DNA of 64,000 bases from Certhia americana (Eukaryota; Chordata; Aves; Passeriformes; Certhiidae): positions 76,289,102 to 76,353,101 of the forward strand of contig CM031858.1 of assembly GCA_018697195.1 (NCBI GenBank), given 5' to 3'. Positions 25,012 to 37,977 of this stretch are shown here, in pieces. The notes under the pieces are model-generated. The model was not told the DNA's origin, searched no databases, and saw nothing but the letters and a program-made list of their open reading frames with translations. How positions within the stretch are numbered: position 1 is the stretch's first letter; each line of letters opens with the position of its first letter. The translations under genes were made by a program, and so were the position numbers.

Positions 25012-25717
25012 TGCACTAGGAATGAAAAAAAAAAGGTTACAAGGCGGGCAATGTTTAAGAGAGACAATTACTAGGCAATTCAAGTGGTTTTTGTTTTTTT
25101 TCCATTATGTTTATTTATTTGATAATCTTGTTTGTCCTTGATATGCTAGAGAAAACTAATGACAATGTCAGCTTTTCCCTGTGCTGCACCATTACTGAGC
25201 ACTTCCACAAGAAGGAACTCCAGGGATGTGACAGCTTTGCCTGATGTGTTTTCCTGCAGGTCCATGGAGAGAGCTGGCTTTGGAAACCATTTCAGAGATG
25301 ATTAAAAGCCATTTTGACTCTCTCCAGGAAGTAAATGAGTAAAAGTTTGTGACTCCTGGGAAGAAAGCGTGAAGTACTAATGGGAATGTCTTGGTAACGA
25401 AGGTCAGTCCTGACAGGCAAAAACATATTCATTAGCAGACATTTTCAAAGAGAAGTTAAAAAAAATTTCCAAGTGAATCGAGGCAAAATACCTGTATTTC
25501 AGTCATATCACCAGCCAGCTTCAAAGATGGAGACTCACGCGGTGTTCCCGTGAAGCAGCTGTGAAAAGTAGTGGGTGTAAAATATTAATGCTAAATACTC
25601 AACCGCAAGACCTGATACTGTGCAGAACTTGTAGGAAACACATAAAAACATACAGATGCCATTCACTGAGCAGAGGGTTGTACCATATGTTTCATCATTT
25701 ATTGACACTCTTTGCAA

Positions 25718-25755
25718 CAGGGCCTCCTCTTCTCCAGATAAAACAACTCCAAGGT
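25718..25755 (-). mobile_element. Short antisense CR1 fragment
   Basis: 'ggcctcctcttctccagata' followed by 'aaacaactcca' matches 'gcctcctcttctccagatga' followed by 'aacaactcca' inside the larger CR1 at 28270-29210. Only about 38 bp are recognisable, so this is either a tiny relic or the best-preserved part of an older copy. Confidence 0.5.
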
Positions 25756-26570
25756 TAATATTTCGAACCTGTGGTTGAGAACAAGTTATTTAATTAGAAT
25801 ATACATTACCTTTGCATTGAAATGGAAAAATTGACAAGCAACACAGTGGAAAGAGACTGTAAAAAAATCATTTTTCCCTTTGTGGGGTTTTTGCTCTGTT
25901 CCAGGAAAGGCATGAAGATAATACCAGGACTGAGAACAGAAGGCAGTTTGAATAAAACTGAAGGGATGTAAGAGTTGGCTTATAATTCAGACATCTTGGC
26001 ATGTTTATTGGAAAGCTGCCATTATTTTAAAACTTTTCATCCTTACTAGTTCACAACAAAAATTAGGACATGGTGCTACATGGACGGTGAGTAAATGGTC
26101 GGTGAGCATAAGGACTGAGCAGATTTGTGTTCTGTGGTCAGAAGACCTGTGGCCTCCACACAAAAGATGGAAATAATGTCTAGGGACCATAAGTGGTGCT
26201 GTGTGATAAACAGGCCAGGCTGACATCTCCCCCAGGTGTGGTGGTTCATCTCCCTGCACTGCCTTTGTCCCCAGGGCTGCTACATGACCTCAGAAACTCT
26301 AAGTGTGCCCTGACTTGAGCGTAAGGGGCTGGCAGGTGAGTGGTCCTTGGCCATACCAGGAGTTCTTGCATGGTTTAGGTGGGAGTGCACTGACCACACA
26401 GCAAGGGTATCTGTTTCCATATCAAGAAGGTGAAAAAGTAATCACCTGACAGCCTTGGAACATTTCTCACCTGAATTCTCACCACACCCAAATGGAATGG
26501 TACCATTGATACTTTTGAATAATTGCAGTTACTAACTCAGATTACAGCCAGGATGGAGTTTCTAAAGCCA

Positions 26571-26599
26571 GGGGGGTGGGGGGGTGGGGGGGTGGGGGG
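26571..26599 (+). repeat. G-quadruplex minisatellite
   Basis: Four G runs of 6, 7, 7 and 6 bases are separated by single T residues, starting directly after 'agcca'. This is an ideal intramolecular G-quadruplex pattern with 1-nt loops, and also a slippage-prone (G6-7 T) tandem repeat. Its location far from any recognised gene argues against a promoter role that can be shown here. Confidence 0.95.
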
Positions 26600-28058
26600 T
26601 GTATGTGTTATGATTTCTCTTACCCTTTGTACCCTAATTAAAAGTCAGTGTGACCTTTGTTTTAAAGTCTTGCAATGTGTGTTACTATTGTTCTACTAAA
26701 GAAACCTGGATAATTTGGTTGGCAAATAATGAGTAAACAACTAGAAACAACCCAAACTGACATTAAGTGTCTGACAATTTCAATTCATTTGTATTTATTT
26801 CTTCATATCAAGCTGGAAGGAAGCTTGTTGTATTGTTTAGTTCTAGTTTCTTGATGCTTTGCCTTTTTTTATTTGAATTACTATTCTTGATTTTTATGCT
26901 CTGTGCATTTCTGGTTCAGCTTCTAACTCAGATGACTGTCATGAGAGCATAAAATGTATGAACTTCCTGTGAAATGAAGAATTGTTGCCACTTATGCAAT
27001 GTTTTGTGATCATTTCTGTTCAGTCATTTGTTTGCTTTCAGCCTCACTGAATGCCTGCTCTTTGCACATTAAGGAGTGGAACTTGTAGGGCACCATTCTG
27101 TGTAAGTAGAATCGCCTGTTTAAGACGCAGGACCTCACTTTCTACAGAGTCATAAGCAGAAATAGAACAACATTTTGCCAACAGTTTAAAGAAAAAAGAC
27201 CACAATAATTTAGAATATATTCTTTATCAGAGTTAAAATTATTTATTCTCGCAGAGTATGAAGTAATGGAATTATAAACTCCATTTCCCAGCTAGTCTGA
27301 ATGTACTTTGTTAAAAAAAACCAAAAAAGCTTCATATCTTAAAAGAATTTTGTGTTTGAAGATTGGATTTGGAATATGTTGTTTGAGTTTATAAGCCTGT
27401 CTGTCCTCTGAGATGTAGCTTGTGGACTGAAGAACATTCATTCTTTATCACAGAAGTAATGATGAAATGAATTTGAGGGACCAAAGGTCACAAAATATTG
27501 CTGAATGGCAGTTAGGGTCTGGAGGTTATTAGCAGAGGGTTTCTGAAGCTGCCACCAGTTATCTGTCTCCTTCTGCAAAGAGACTTCAAAGGACAATGGT
27601 TCTTTTCCCTGTAGTCTGCCTTGTATTCACAAGTACTGAAGAAAGAGCTGAACAACACTGTATTGAACTTTCAGCTAGTCATGTGAAGTTGTCAAGTAGA
27701 TTGTATTTCCTAACATTGTGATCTGACAGACAAAATTGAGATCAGTAAATAAGAAATGCAGCAATGAAAAAAAAAATAAAAATTCTTAGTCCTAAAATTT
27801 CTGGAGATGGGATAGCTGCAGCATAACTAATTTTCTGGTCAAAAAAGCATAATGGTTTCCTGTTCACATGGTATTTTATAGGCAATATTGTTATTAAAGC
27901 TTGTTGCATCAAAGATAAGGTATTTCATGACTATCACAGTCTGAGGCTTTTTTATTTATATATTGAGATCAAAGGAATTTGGGGATATTTAATCTAAACA
28001 CTTAACAAATACAAATGTCTTGAAAATTCTCATTTATTTTGTCCAGTATGTACAGGCA

Positions 28059-28076
28059 TTTTTTTTTTTTTTTTTT
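28059..28076. repeat. Poly(T) run, 18 nt
   Basis: An uninterrupted T18 tract. It produces a poly-lysine stretch in the minus-strand frame 28002-28223, an artefact. Confidence 0.95.
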
Positions 28077-28269
28077 CAGCTGGGATACTGTACATAGCAA
28101 GAAAGGGGAACAACATGTACAAGAAGAAAGGGGGAGCTTTGGCCACATGGCAGAGGCAATATAAATCAACCCTACTGTAGGAAAATATAGGTGCTTGCTA
28201 GATTTCTCTGAGCAAGCAGCCAAGAATACAGACCTTCCTACTGTTCTGTGATCCCACTGATGTAGCAGT

Positions 28270-29210
28270 TCACAGAATCATAGAATCATTAAGCTTGGAA
28301 AAGAGCTGAAAGACCATGGAGTCCAATCTTTGACCCAATATCAGTCATGTGATTTAGACCATAGCAATGATTGCCAAATCCAGTCATTTCTTGAATACCT
28401 AAAGGCATATTGACACCACCACTTTCCTGGGCAGCATGTTCCAATGACTGACCACCTTTTCAATGAGGAAATTTTTCCTGATCTCCAACCTGAACCTCTT
28501 ATGGTGCACCTTGAGGCCATTTTCTCTTGTCCTGTCAGTGGCTGCCTGGGAGAGGAAGCTGACCCCCAGCCGATTCCAACCTCCTTTCAGGCAGTTAGAG
28601 AGACCAATAAGGTCAACATCTGAGCCTCCTCTTCTCCAGATGAAACAACTCCAGTTCCCTCATCTACTCCTTACAGGACCTGGACCCTTCACTACCTTCA
28701 TTATCCTTCTCTGGACATGCTCCAGCATCTCAATGTCTTTCTTGGAGTGAGTGGTCCAGAACTGGACCCAGGACTCAAAATGTGGCTTCACCAATGCCAA
28801 GTACAAGGGGGACAATCAATGCCTTGGTCCTACTGGCCCAAATATTACTGATACAGGCCAGGATGTTACTGGCCTTCTTGGTGACCTGGGTACAGCTGTT
28901 TCGTGTTAAGCTGCTGTCAAGCAGCATTCCCAGGTCCTTTTCCTCTGGGCAGATTTCTAGTCATTCTTTCCCCAGCCTGGAGACAATATTAAAGCTTTAC
29001 TGAAGCCCAGGTAGACAATATCTGCAGTCTCTCCCTCACCGACTAGGTGGGCCACCTGGTCATACAAAGAGATCAATTCATTTAAGCAGCATTTGCCTTT
29101 CCTAAATCCATGATGACTGAGCCTGATGTCCTCATCATCCTGTATATGCCATGTGATCACATTTAAGACAATCTATTCCACAACCAGATCTGTAGAACAC
29201 ACTATTCAAC
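28270..29210 (-). mobile_element. CR1 LINE, 5'-truncated, internally deleted
   Basis: The left edge 'cacagaatcatagaatcatt' is the reverse complement of the CR1 3' terminus built of ATTCTATG/ATTCTGTG units, so the element lies on the minus strand. The following sequence (28290-28980) matches the antisense CR1 3' region, with landmarks such as 'gcctcctcttctccagatga', 'tggacatgctccagcatctc', 'ggccttcttggtgacctggg' and 'cattcccaggtccttttcct'. From about 28985 rightward it encodes a piece of reverse transcriptase on the minus strand. The parts between the RT motif and the 3' region are missing, so the copy has an internal deletion as well as the usual 5' truncation near 29205. Confidence 0.92.
28985..29200 (-). 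pseudogene. CR1 reverse-transcriptase fragment (broken)
   Basis: On the minus strand the frame reads IVLN, then ITWHIQ, then HGFRKGK, then YLGFSKA, which matches the CR1 ORF2 reverse transcriptase around its HGFxKGxSC and YLDFSKAF motifs. Breaks are visible. A stop codon (TAG) lies just upstream of the IVLN residues. The acidic residue of YLDFSKA is G here. After FSKA the frame runs into the CR1 3' region instead of continuing through the rest of the RT, so the F/YxDD catalytic segment is absent. The fragment cannot encode an active enzyme. The family assignment rests on recognised motifs, with the CR1 3' end in the same element as support. Confidence 0.88.
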
Positions 29211-30648
29211 TCTCTTTGGCATAGGTGATAACAGTTACCATAGTTCATAATCCTCCTTTTCTGGGCAGAGGCCTTGTGGCTTAGGAAGGAAAATTGCAAG
29301 CTCAGCATCAGAAAGTGATCTGGTCAGACTCCTTCTGGCTCTGCCTACTTTGTGTATTTCACCAAGAGAAGTCACTGTTGTGTGTACCTCTGACTTTGCA
29401 AAATGAGAATAAGAGCATCTTTCTCTGCACTTAAGATGTGTGAATAAAAGCTTAAATCAGCACTATTGGTTCAAAAGTAACTAAAATTTTGATTCACATG
29501 AATGAACTATTCGAGAGTAGTTTTCATGTGTTAACTGCATTTGGATGAATTCCATGAATTTCCAAGCCAATGAAGGGGACTACCAAAGTATTGAATACAG
29601 TTTACTTGCCAGTTTTGAGGTAGACTCTTTCTGAGCAGGTGCAGTTCCAGTATGTGTGGTTCACACCAGCTTGCATGACCATAAAAGATCTGTGTGGCTG
29701 CTGGGGAATGTGGCATTCAAAATTCATCATCCTTCTTTCATTCCATCAACAAGATCGTTACTGGAAAGCCCATGATACAGGCACAGATCCTCACACTTAA
29801 TTATAAGAATTTAAGATGTCAAATTTTAGTCAGAAGAGAGAGGCAGGAACCTCTGGAATCAGTTTCAGTTTGCTTAAGGTACACATGAATAGTCTTACCC
29901 TCCTTCTCTTGGTCAGCTGAAGTAAGGCACAAAGCCTGGGCATGTTCTGTGTTTCTTATTAATACACTAGTAATAGATTCTAAACGGCTCTAACACTATA
30001 ACATTTTCATTTACATGCAAGGATTTTTTCTAAAATATGAGCATGAATCATACAGGAAGTTATGCAAAATAGAATAAATTATGCAAATAGTATTCTTTGA
30101 AGTTTTGAATTAAGTGCTATGCTCTGGAGTATATAGCATACACACTGAATGCTTGATGGCAGGAAAATACTTTATGTTAAGATTATATTCCAACAATGTC
30201 AGTTTGTATTGATCCTTTCTGACCATCAGGAAATGACTTGCTGATCTTCAGTACCTCATTACCTCTGTTCTGTTTTGAAAATCCTGACACATGGGATCAA
30301 CCAAAAAATCTCATAATTGGGACTTGCCATTAGTTTGACAGCTGGAGCACATAATGTGAGCATAGGCATGTTGCTCTGACATTCAGAAATATAAAAACTC
30401 AAAACCACTAGAGAAACTACATGGAAAAAACTTCATTACCCTAAACTGCACATATTAGAGGACTTTGAAGATCTCAACATAGCTGATTGGCAATTTCTTC
30501 TTGTCTGTGATGAAAAAGTTGTACCGTCAAGATTTTTGGTAAAAAGTGAAAGTTTCAAGTAAGATCCCTGTGTTATTCCAGGTTTACTTCTTTCAGCGGA
30601 TGGTAACTGTCACTCAAACTAAATTCAAAATTAATATGCACAATCTCC

Positions 30649-30681
<33 letters not shown>

Positions 30682-33600
30682 GGGAAGAAATGAAGAAATA
30701 TTTCATTTCCTTACTATAGTGTATTGGTAAATTCATGTTATTTGTATATACACAATAGACCAACTAATAGCTTTATTTATTTTTTGAGGCTAAAAATACT
30801 CTAACAAATGTTCTTCCAAAATTTCAAACCAGAAGTTTTCATCATTAGGCTGATTTTACTTCACTCTGCATTGCTTGTTAAGAGGAACAGAACTTCACCT
30901 TTATACAAAACTAAGAATTTCTGGTTTTATTTCATAGAGAAGCCAACATCAGTCAGCATAGGCTAGTGCTGTAAGAAGGAGAAAGCTTACAACAATGGGT
31001 GGGGTAATGCTTGCTCCACACTGCCAAAATTCTTGATTTCAAAGACCCCTATCTATGTAAAAGAAACACAGGAGGCTATGTTTCTTTCAGAATTACAAGA
31101 TTATTACTCTCATAAGAATTTATTTAAAACAGCATGCACTAAATGGATGTGATGTGACATGTCATCTGTAAAAGACTTTTCTAAACTTTTAGATTCCAGA
31201 AGTATATATCACACGTGTTCTGAAAGGAATAGTTTTTTAAATTCCTCCTAGTGTAAAATGCTTGCAAGCAGTCACAGAATGTCAAGGTCTGGGCTTTCAA
31301 TTTCCTCAGGTATTTAAGAGAGTGCCATGTCAGCAAAATTTAAATGGAAGTAAAATACTCATCAGGCAGATGGGCAATGCCTTTTACTCAGCCAGATGCT
31401 AAATGGCCACTTTAACACAGACAACTTTCCTCTCTTACTGAGAAAAAGGTACTGAGAAGGATTTCTGCAATGAAATAAAGCAATGACCTGGCCATTAAAG
31501 AGTAAGAGGTCACTGCAGAGAAAAAGAAGGATGGGAATAAAAACCCACTGAAAACCCTGTGATCATTTCTACCATCTCCATCCCCAACATCCTGTATTGT
31601 GTCATGCCCTCTCCCTCCCATCCCCAAGAGGTTTTTCTTGAAGAACCTGATACCTCATGCTTTTCCTCTGCAGTTGTTTATTTAAGAAAAGTATATATAT
31701 ATTAAAGAGTATTCCCTAAAGTCAGAAACACCAGCATACCTCAAGCATATAATTACCTCAGCATGATTTACTTTTTTGTTGTGCTCTTAACTGAAACATG
31801 GGTAAAATTTTTTTTACATGCTTTGTAAAGAGTGGCTGTGTAATTATACCCTCCTGTATATACATGTGAATGTACAGAGCATTCTTTCTGAAATGTAAGC
31901 TAAACATTTCCAAATAGAAGGAGAGATGGAGAGAAACGAAAATTATTTGGAGTCTCAAAAACTGTTCTTATTTCTTTTCAATCATTGTCTCACTCTGAAG
32001 ATTTCAAAGTATAATGTGAAATGAGCTCCCCTCCAAGCTTCAACTCAGTTTTGTGAAGAAAATCTGATGACTAATGGCTGAAAAAGAACCAGTCTTTTCT
32101 TACAAAAAACTGTGAAGTATCTTTTATATTTAAATTCAATGCTTATATGACAAAATAAATTTTTAAAGCTACCTGAACCATTAATACACAAAATCAATTT
32201 ATTTTTAATTCTTGTATTTCATGTCCTTATTAAGCGTATGTAGAGGTTTCTATATACAAAAAGCATGTATGTTGGGTATTTTGAATTTGGTGACCTGTTA
32301 CTGTTTTTGGAATGAAAAGGGGAATGTGGAAACTCCAAAAAATGGATTCTAAGGCGTTCTAGAAGCGTCCAGCTCCAGACACCATTGTTCCAGTATGAAG
32401 AAGAGTCTTCTGGTAAGCAGTAATTACCAGGAAAGCATTTTTCACAAGGAAAGTACAATATAGCAAAGTGAACACTTTTGTATCGGTCCCAGAAGCTGAG
32501 ACAGGTCTGATAATTATATGTCTTCGACTGCATCACTGTTCTGTTGTAAGACTGCTTTCAGGGACAGTCACAGTTCATGCCACTTATCACTCTCACAGAC
32601 TTCCCCAGACACTCTTAAAATTTTGCTATTATAGACAAAGGCTAAGCTCTGTGAACCAGCCTAGTGGTTACAGATTAGTTTTATTATTTATGAAAGGTAA
32701 AGTCAGAAGTCATAATTACCCTGTATTGGAATGTGTTCACATTTTGGTATGTGTTCACTGCATGAAAAAAAGCAGAGAAATGTTAGGATCAACCTCCAGA
32801 CAATGAGAACAACACAGAGTGGAAGCACCCTGTGTTACTAAAAGCTGAATTTGTGGAATTTAGGCAGGGTACAAACCAAGGAGACTACAACATAGCTGGT
32901 AAGGTCCCACCAGTTGGGCTTCCCATCCCTAATTTTTTTCTGAGCTCTTACCATCTGTGTTTACTCCACCAGTCCCTTCCTGTTGCTATAGGCAAGGCAA
33001 CAAGGGAAAAAATATTCAATTGCTCACTACAGTAGGAACAGCAGACGTGAAAGAGATAACTAGAAACAGCTCATTTGTCTGCTTTCTCAGTGGATGTGAC
33101 GGTTACTCTTCATGTCACATTGTACACAGACTAAAAACTCACAAGCTTCTGCTGTTTGGAGTCCAAAGGGATGTCTCACATTGAGGTAAATCAGAAGAAA
33201 TGAAATATTGGTGCTGTCATGTGTAGAAGGTGATACTAATCTGGTCTCTATATGCCCATAAATGCGCTATCTAGGTCAGCATCCAAACAGCATTCAGCAT
33301 TTTCAACTTGCTAAAGCAAGAAAACAGACACCTGGCAAACATGTTTTATTCAGTGTACTTGGTATTATTTAGAGAAGTGCATCCTTCTCAAAAAAATTAT
33401 CATTCTCCTGTCATATGAGATCACACTTTCTACAGATATGGCTTTCTGCTCTGCACAATTGGTCCCCCAGAGCAGATAGTTAATAGTCCAGGCCAGGCTA
33501 TATGGAAAGTTATTCTGAGCTGATCTCTGTGCATAGCAGCTGATATTTCCTCTATTTTATATTTTCCCAATGGATTTATATGTATCGGTATTGGTTTTCC

Positions 33601-36600
33601 AAGACCAGACTTCTTAATATTCCTACTTTAATTCTCAAGTAGGCATTGCAATATTTAAAGGAAGTTTTTACTGTACTGCAGAGGAAAGGTTCTTGATTCC
33701 AGTTAGTATTGCAACGGCACAAAATGCGGCAAGATAAGCTGATTAAGGACAGCCAGGATATTTACTTTATCTTATACAGGTCTTTATATTAGCTCAACAG
33801 AGGGCTAGCAAAATCATCTTAATCTATGACATTCTGCTTAATATTTGCCATTTCATGAATTTCTGCAAAGAATTCAAAATAAAGTTGTAATATTTCCTGG
33901 GATCTGTGGCTTTATGACCAATTAATAAAAGACTATAGGAATCTCTATTAAAAGGCTGGCAGTTATTTTTTTTGTAATGACATTGGTTTATCTCCACAGC
34001 ATTTAACCTAGGCAGGAAAAAAAATCAAATAAAAAAGACCAGTTATGTTTTGGAAAATTTGATCTATGTGAAACTATAACTTCTACTAAAATCTTGAGTA
34101 CAGCCTATCTGTAAATGTGATTCTTTCCACTACAGTGTTTTCAGCTATGGCCACAAAGGTAAATGAATTTAAGTATCAATGAAACACTATGTTTATAAAA
34201 CATTGTTCTCTTGAAGGAGAAAATGTGACAGAGTAACAGAAAAGGTATCATGAACTTGTCTTGCAAACTGCTGGAAAGTACAACAGTTGATCTGCTATGA
34301 ATGTGTCATATGCTTTGTAAAGCAGACGCTGACCCCCAAAATAAGACAAGGAGAATACATAATAATAAGAATAATGAAAGGATGTCTGACCATAATATTT
34401 AAGAGCTAAAAGGTTGACTGCAATAGAGCTTCCACCAAAATGAACATGTACCTGTAAATACAGTGCTTTTTTTCTCCACAGAACTGGGGGTAGGAGAAGA
34501 TCAGACAGCTTGAAAATTTTTGAGACAATTGAGGGAGCACTACTTTTTGGCAAAATGTGCAAAGGAAATTGTCTACAGCAATGATAACTAATGTTTTCAA
34601 AGATGAATGGATTCCTTTTTTGATCATAAACTATCTAAATATAAGTTTAGAGGCTTATATCTTTGCACAAGTTCTGGCATGTGTAGCTTAGTTGATTTAT
34701 AACTTTGTCACTCTTGGTGTCTGCCCTTCCTCTACATTGGAAATTTATCACAGCAGTGTTGGTGGACTCAAACTGTGTTGGCTTTTCAGCTGCTGCATCT
34801 TGCAGTAAATACATTCACCTGAGCCATGCTCTTTGTCAGTTTTAACTAGTGTTGTGCACAGTGAACTATAACAGAAGTAAATGTATTGCTTTAAAACTCA
34901 TTCCTCAGCATTTTCTGCTGTTTCACTTTTGTGTGAGCCAAGAATTAGCAAATTTGATTTTCCTGCTACAACTAAGGGCACAGTGGTGGGTCAAGACAAC
35001 ATCATAAAGTCTGCAATACTGCACAGCACCTTGGTAAAATTCCTTTTGTGAGATACGGCCAGAAGTCCAGATTCCTTAAGACAAGCTGTGTGTGTTCACA
35101 CCTGTATTTCAAACTGTCCTTCATTTTCAAACCCTTTGTTTTCTTCCACCAGTTCTTGGCATTTCATATCTAACTATGAGAAGTTATTTGTCATCTCATT
35201 TTTTTCGCTAAAGGGAAGATATGTTATTATTCCTACATACTTCTCCTGTTAAAATCTATTAATTTATTCATGTTTATTTCTGCTGCAGCAATTGACCACT
35301 ACAAAGATTTTAGAATCTGATCTTTTATTGATTGTTGGTGATAAATAAACTAAAACTGAATTCAGCATGATCTGCTGATATTTTTGTTCACTCAAAAACA
35401 TTTACAGCTCTAAAATATTTTTATGTGAATTGAATCAATTAGTATAAAGTCATCATATATATCCTCACACAGAATGTCTTAATAAGGAAAAAAATATTCC
35501 CTGTTCTAACAGCAATGCAGCTACATTTTAGCAGCCTAATCTGTAACTGCTCTAGCTGCTGTATTTATTATAAACATGTATTTTCTCAGCTTTTCAACTT
35601 TCCTCTTTTTTAGTTCTACAAAGAAAAATTTTTAATTACAGGTCCCTCATTATATTTAATTGTTTATCTGTGAATTTTTTCTTTTACTATATTTTAAAAA
35701 AAGGTGCTAGTTGTTTCAATTTATTTTCTGAACTCAACTAATGAAATCTGCCATAACCTGAAGTGTCTTCTTCCTTCTGTTTCCTTTCCTTTCCCACTGT
35801 ATATGGAAAATCTATTCCTGTTCCACTCAACCCTTTCAGTTCATGCATCATTGTAGGGGTGATATTATTCTCTTTCTATTCCTCTGAGTATGAAGTTTTC
35901 TGTATTTTCTGGCTTTGCTGATTTTGCCCTCTACAAAATTTGTGGAAAAATAATTGAAATGGTTCACATATTTCCATTTTTTCCCTGTGTTTACATATAA
36001 TCCAAGAATTACACACTTTTGAAACCTTCTCAAGATACAGATCTTGTCTTGTCACATTAACACTGGCATATTTATGAATTAAAAAGATTTGAAACCCATT
36101 TCTGTTGTATTAAAGTAATGTAAATTACTTAATTGGGATCCTAAGAAAATACAAGGTAATATTTTTCTCAACATTACCAAATCGTCCTTTAGAATATGGA
36201 AGGGGGGAAAGGAAAAGAGCAGGAGTATATAGCATTCCTAGTTAGAGACTACTTTTCTAATTTACTGATATTTAAATCACTTTTTGAAACAACAAGCAGA
36301 TCTGCAATTGGATTTCTCATTCTTGCTTTGATGGACAAGAAATTCTGGCCTACTGTCACAACAAAATAATGCACACTGCTGGATGAAGAGTCCAACCATA
36401 AGAGAAAATTGAAAATTAGAGCTGACAACAACACATTTAACAATGAAACTACAGGTGACTGATCACACATAAAAGCCAATTAATTAAAAACAAATTGCAT
36501 ATGACATTTAAGTTTTGTTATACATTTTCAATATGGTTCAATGGCTTTCTTAGATCAAGTAGTTAAGTAGGTTTTTTCAGTATCATTAAGCAGTTTTTTA

Positions 36601-37157
36601 TTATCTTGATTTCTCTTCCAGGGAAAGCGGGAAGACTGACAACATTTTAGCATGCTAGTAATTTATATGGATAAGTTATAAGAATGGGTTTATTTCATAT
36701 TATTTGCTCCAATAGTCTAAATAACAACAGACCAAAATTGCTTCTTCCTCATGTAGCTGTACTGCACATTGCAAGGTAAGACAAAAGATGAGATAAATTA
36801 AGTAGCTGAATCTCATAATGAAGAAAATCAATTTTTAGTGCCTGATAAATCAAAGCAAATTCAAAATCAATAGAATTATCCAAAATTTATGCCAGAGTAA
36901 AGCAGAACCATGTTTTCTTCTTTTTCTCAAATACCAGCTGAAGTATAGAGCATTTCAAGGAGTTTAATGACTAACTGGATTTAATGGCACTTGACTGAAG
37001 TCCATACCTTCAGCTTCTCTAACTAGTTATCAATCCCAAGAAATTATCTGTGCTTCAGTCTTGACTGTTACTGCAATGAATTTTGAAGAATTTGTGCAGA
37101 TTTTTTACACAAGCGATGATGTCTTAATGAAAAGTCTATACAACATTTTTCTTCCCT
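29211..37157. other. AT-rich unique DNA without genes
   Basis: No gene recognised in about 8 kb. The longest frames (32468-32806 plus, 32219-32536 minus, 34248-34562 minus) are about 100 codons, overlap frames on the other strand and show no domain. An A26 run lies at 30656-30681. A CR1-like 'cacagaatgtcaaggtctgg' near 31275 is too short to call. Confidence 0.55.
30656..30681. repeat. Poly(A) run, 26 nt
   Basis: An uninterrupted A26 tract. Confidence 0.95.
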
Positions 37158-37280
37158 TGGTACACTAGGTTTGCATGGCCAGGTTTTAATAGCAGGGGTC
37201 TACAGAGGTGATTTCTGTGAGAAGCTGCTAGAAGCCAATCCCAGGTGGCTCTAGGATGTATGTGCCACTGCCCACGGCTG

Positions 37281-37327
37281 GGCCAATCAGAAACGATGAC
37301 AAGTCCTCTGTGATAACCTATTTAAGG
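37281..37327 (+). promoter_or_regulatory. CCAAT and TATA boxes of the ERVL-type LTR
   Basis: GGCCAATCAG (37281-37290) and TATTTAAGG (37319-37327) have the spacing of an LTR U3 promoter. The right-edge copy keeps the same CCAAT word (63583-63592), which supports it as a family feature. Activity in this copy is unknown. Confidence 0.5.
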
Positions 37328-37971
37328 AGAAGGGAAAAAAGTTATTGCACAGATTTAATTATGGACAGAGAAGATTGGAGTAAGAAAACGTGAGGGGAAC
37401 AACTCTACAGACACCAAGGGCAGTGAAGAAAGAGGGGGAGGATGTGCTCTGGGAGTCAGAGCAAAGATTTCCCTGCAGGCATGCCGATGCCCATGGCGAA
37501 GCCCACGGAAGACCACAGGGATGCAGAGAGGCCCATGCCAGAGCATATGGATGCTTGAGAGGAGGCTTTACATATGTTTTGTGCAGGAGCAGATTTCCTG
37601 GTAGGAACTGAGACCCCATGGGTGGCCCATGCCAGAGCAGCCTGTCCTTGAAGGACTGCACTCTGTGGAAAAGTGACCTCAGTTGGAGCAGTTTGTGGAG
37701 TACTGTTACTTGTGGGATGAACTGATACTGGAGAAGTTCATGGAGATCTATCTCCTATGGTAGCAACTCCATCCCATGCAGGAGCAGGAGCAGAACTCCT
37801 CTCCCTAAGCAGCAGGAGAAACAACCTGTGATGAACTGACCATAAGCCCCATTCCCTGTCTCCCTATACTTCTGGGTGGAGGAGGTTGAGCTGGGAAGAA
37901 GGGAGGTGTAGGGGGAAGGTGTTTTTAAGGTCTTACTTCAGTTCTGTTCATCTTGCTCTAATTTTATTATC

Positions 37972-37977
37972 AATAAA
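37972..37977 (+). terminator. Poly(A) signal of the ERVL-type LTR
   Basis: AATAAA after a T-rich stretch, in the position expected for the end of R in this LTR family. Confidence 0.5.

Larger units (their letters stand above)
20347..25717. other. AT-rich unique DNA without genes
   Basis: No gene recognised. It holds a 43-nt pyrimidine tract (20842-20884), a strong hairpin (22734-22774), a T run (23146-23168) and a 10-bp-arm inverted repeat (24975-25011). Open frames here (for example 22183-22395) are short and without domains. Confidence 0.55.
25756..28269. other. Unique DNA without genes
   Basis: No gene recognised. The block 26050-26450 is GC-richer than its flanks and may be an unrecognised old repeat; its minus-strand frame 26005-26259 has no domain. 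The G-quadruplex tract is at 26571-26599 and a T18 run at 28059-28076. Confidence 0.5.
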
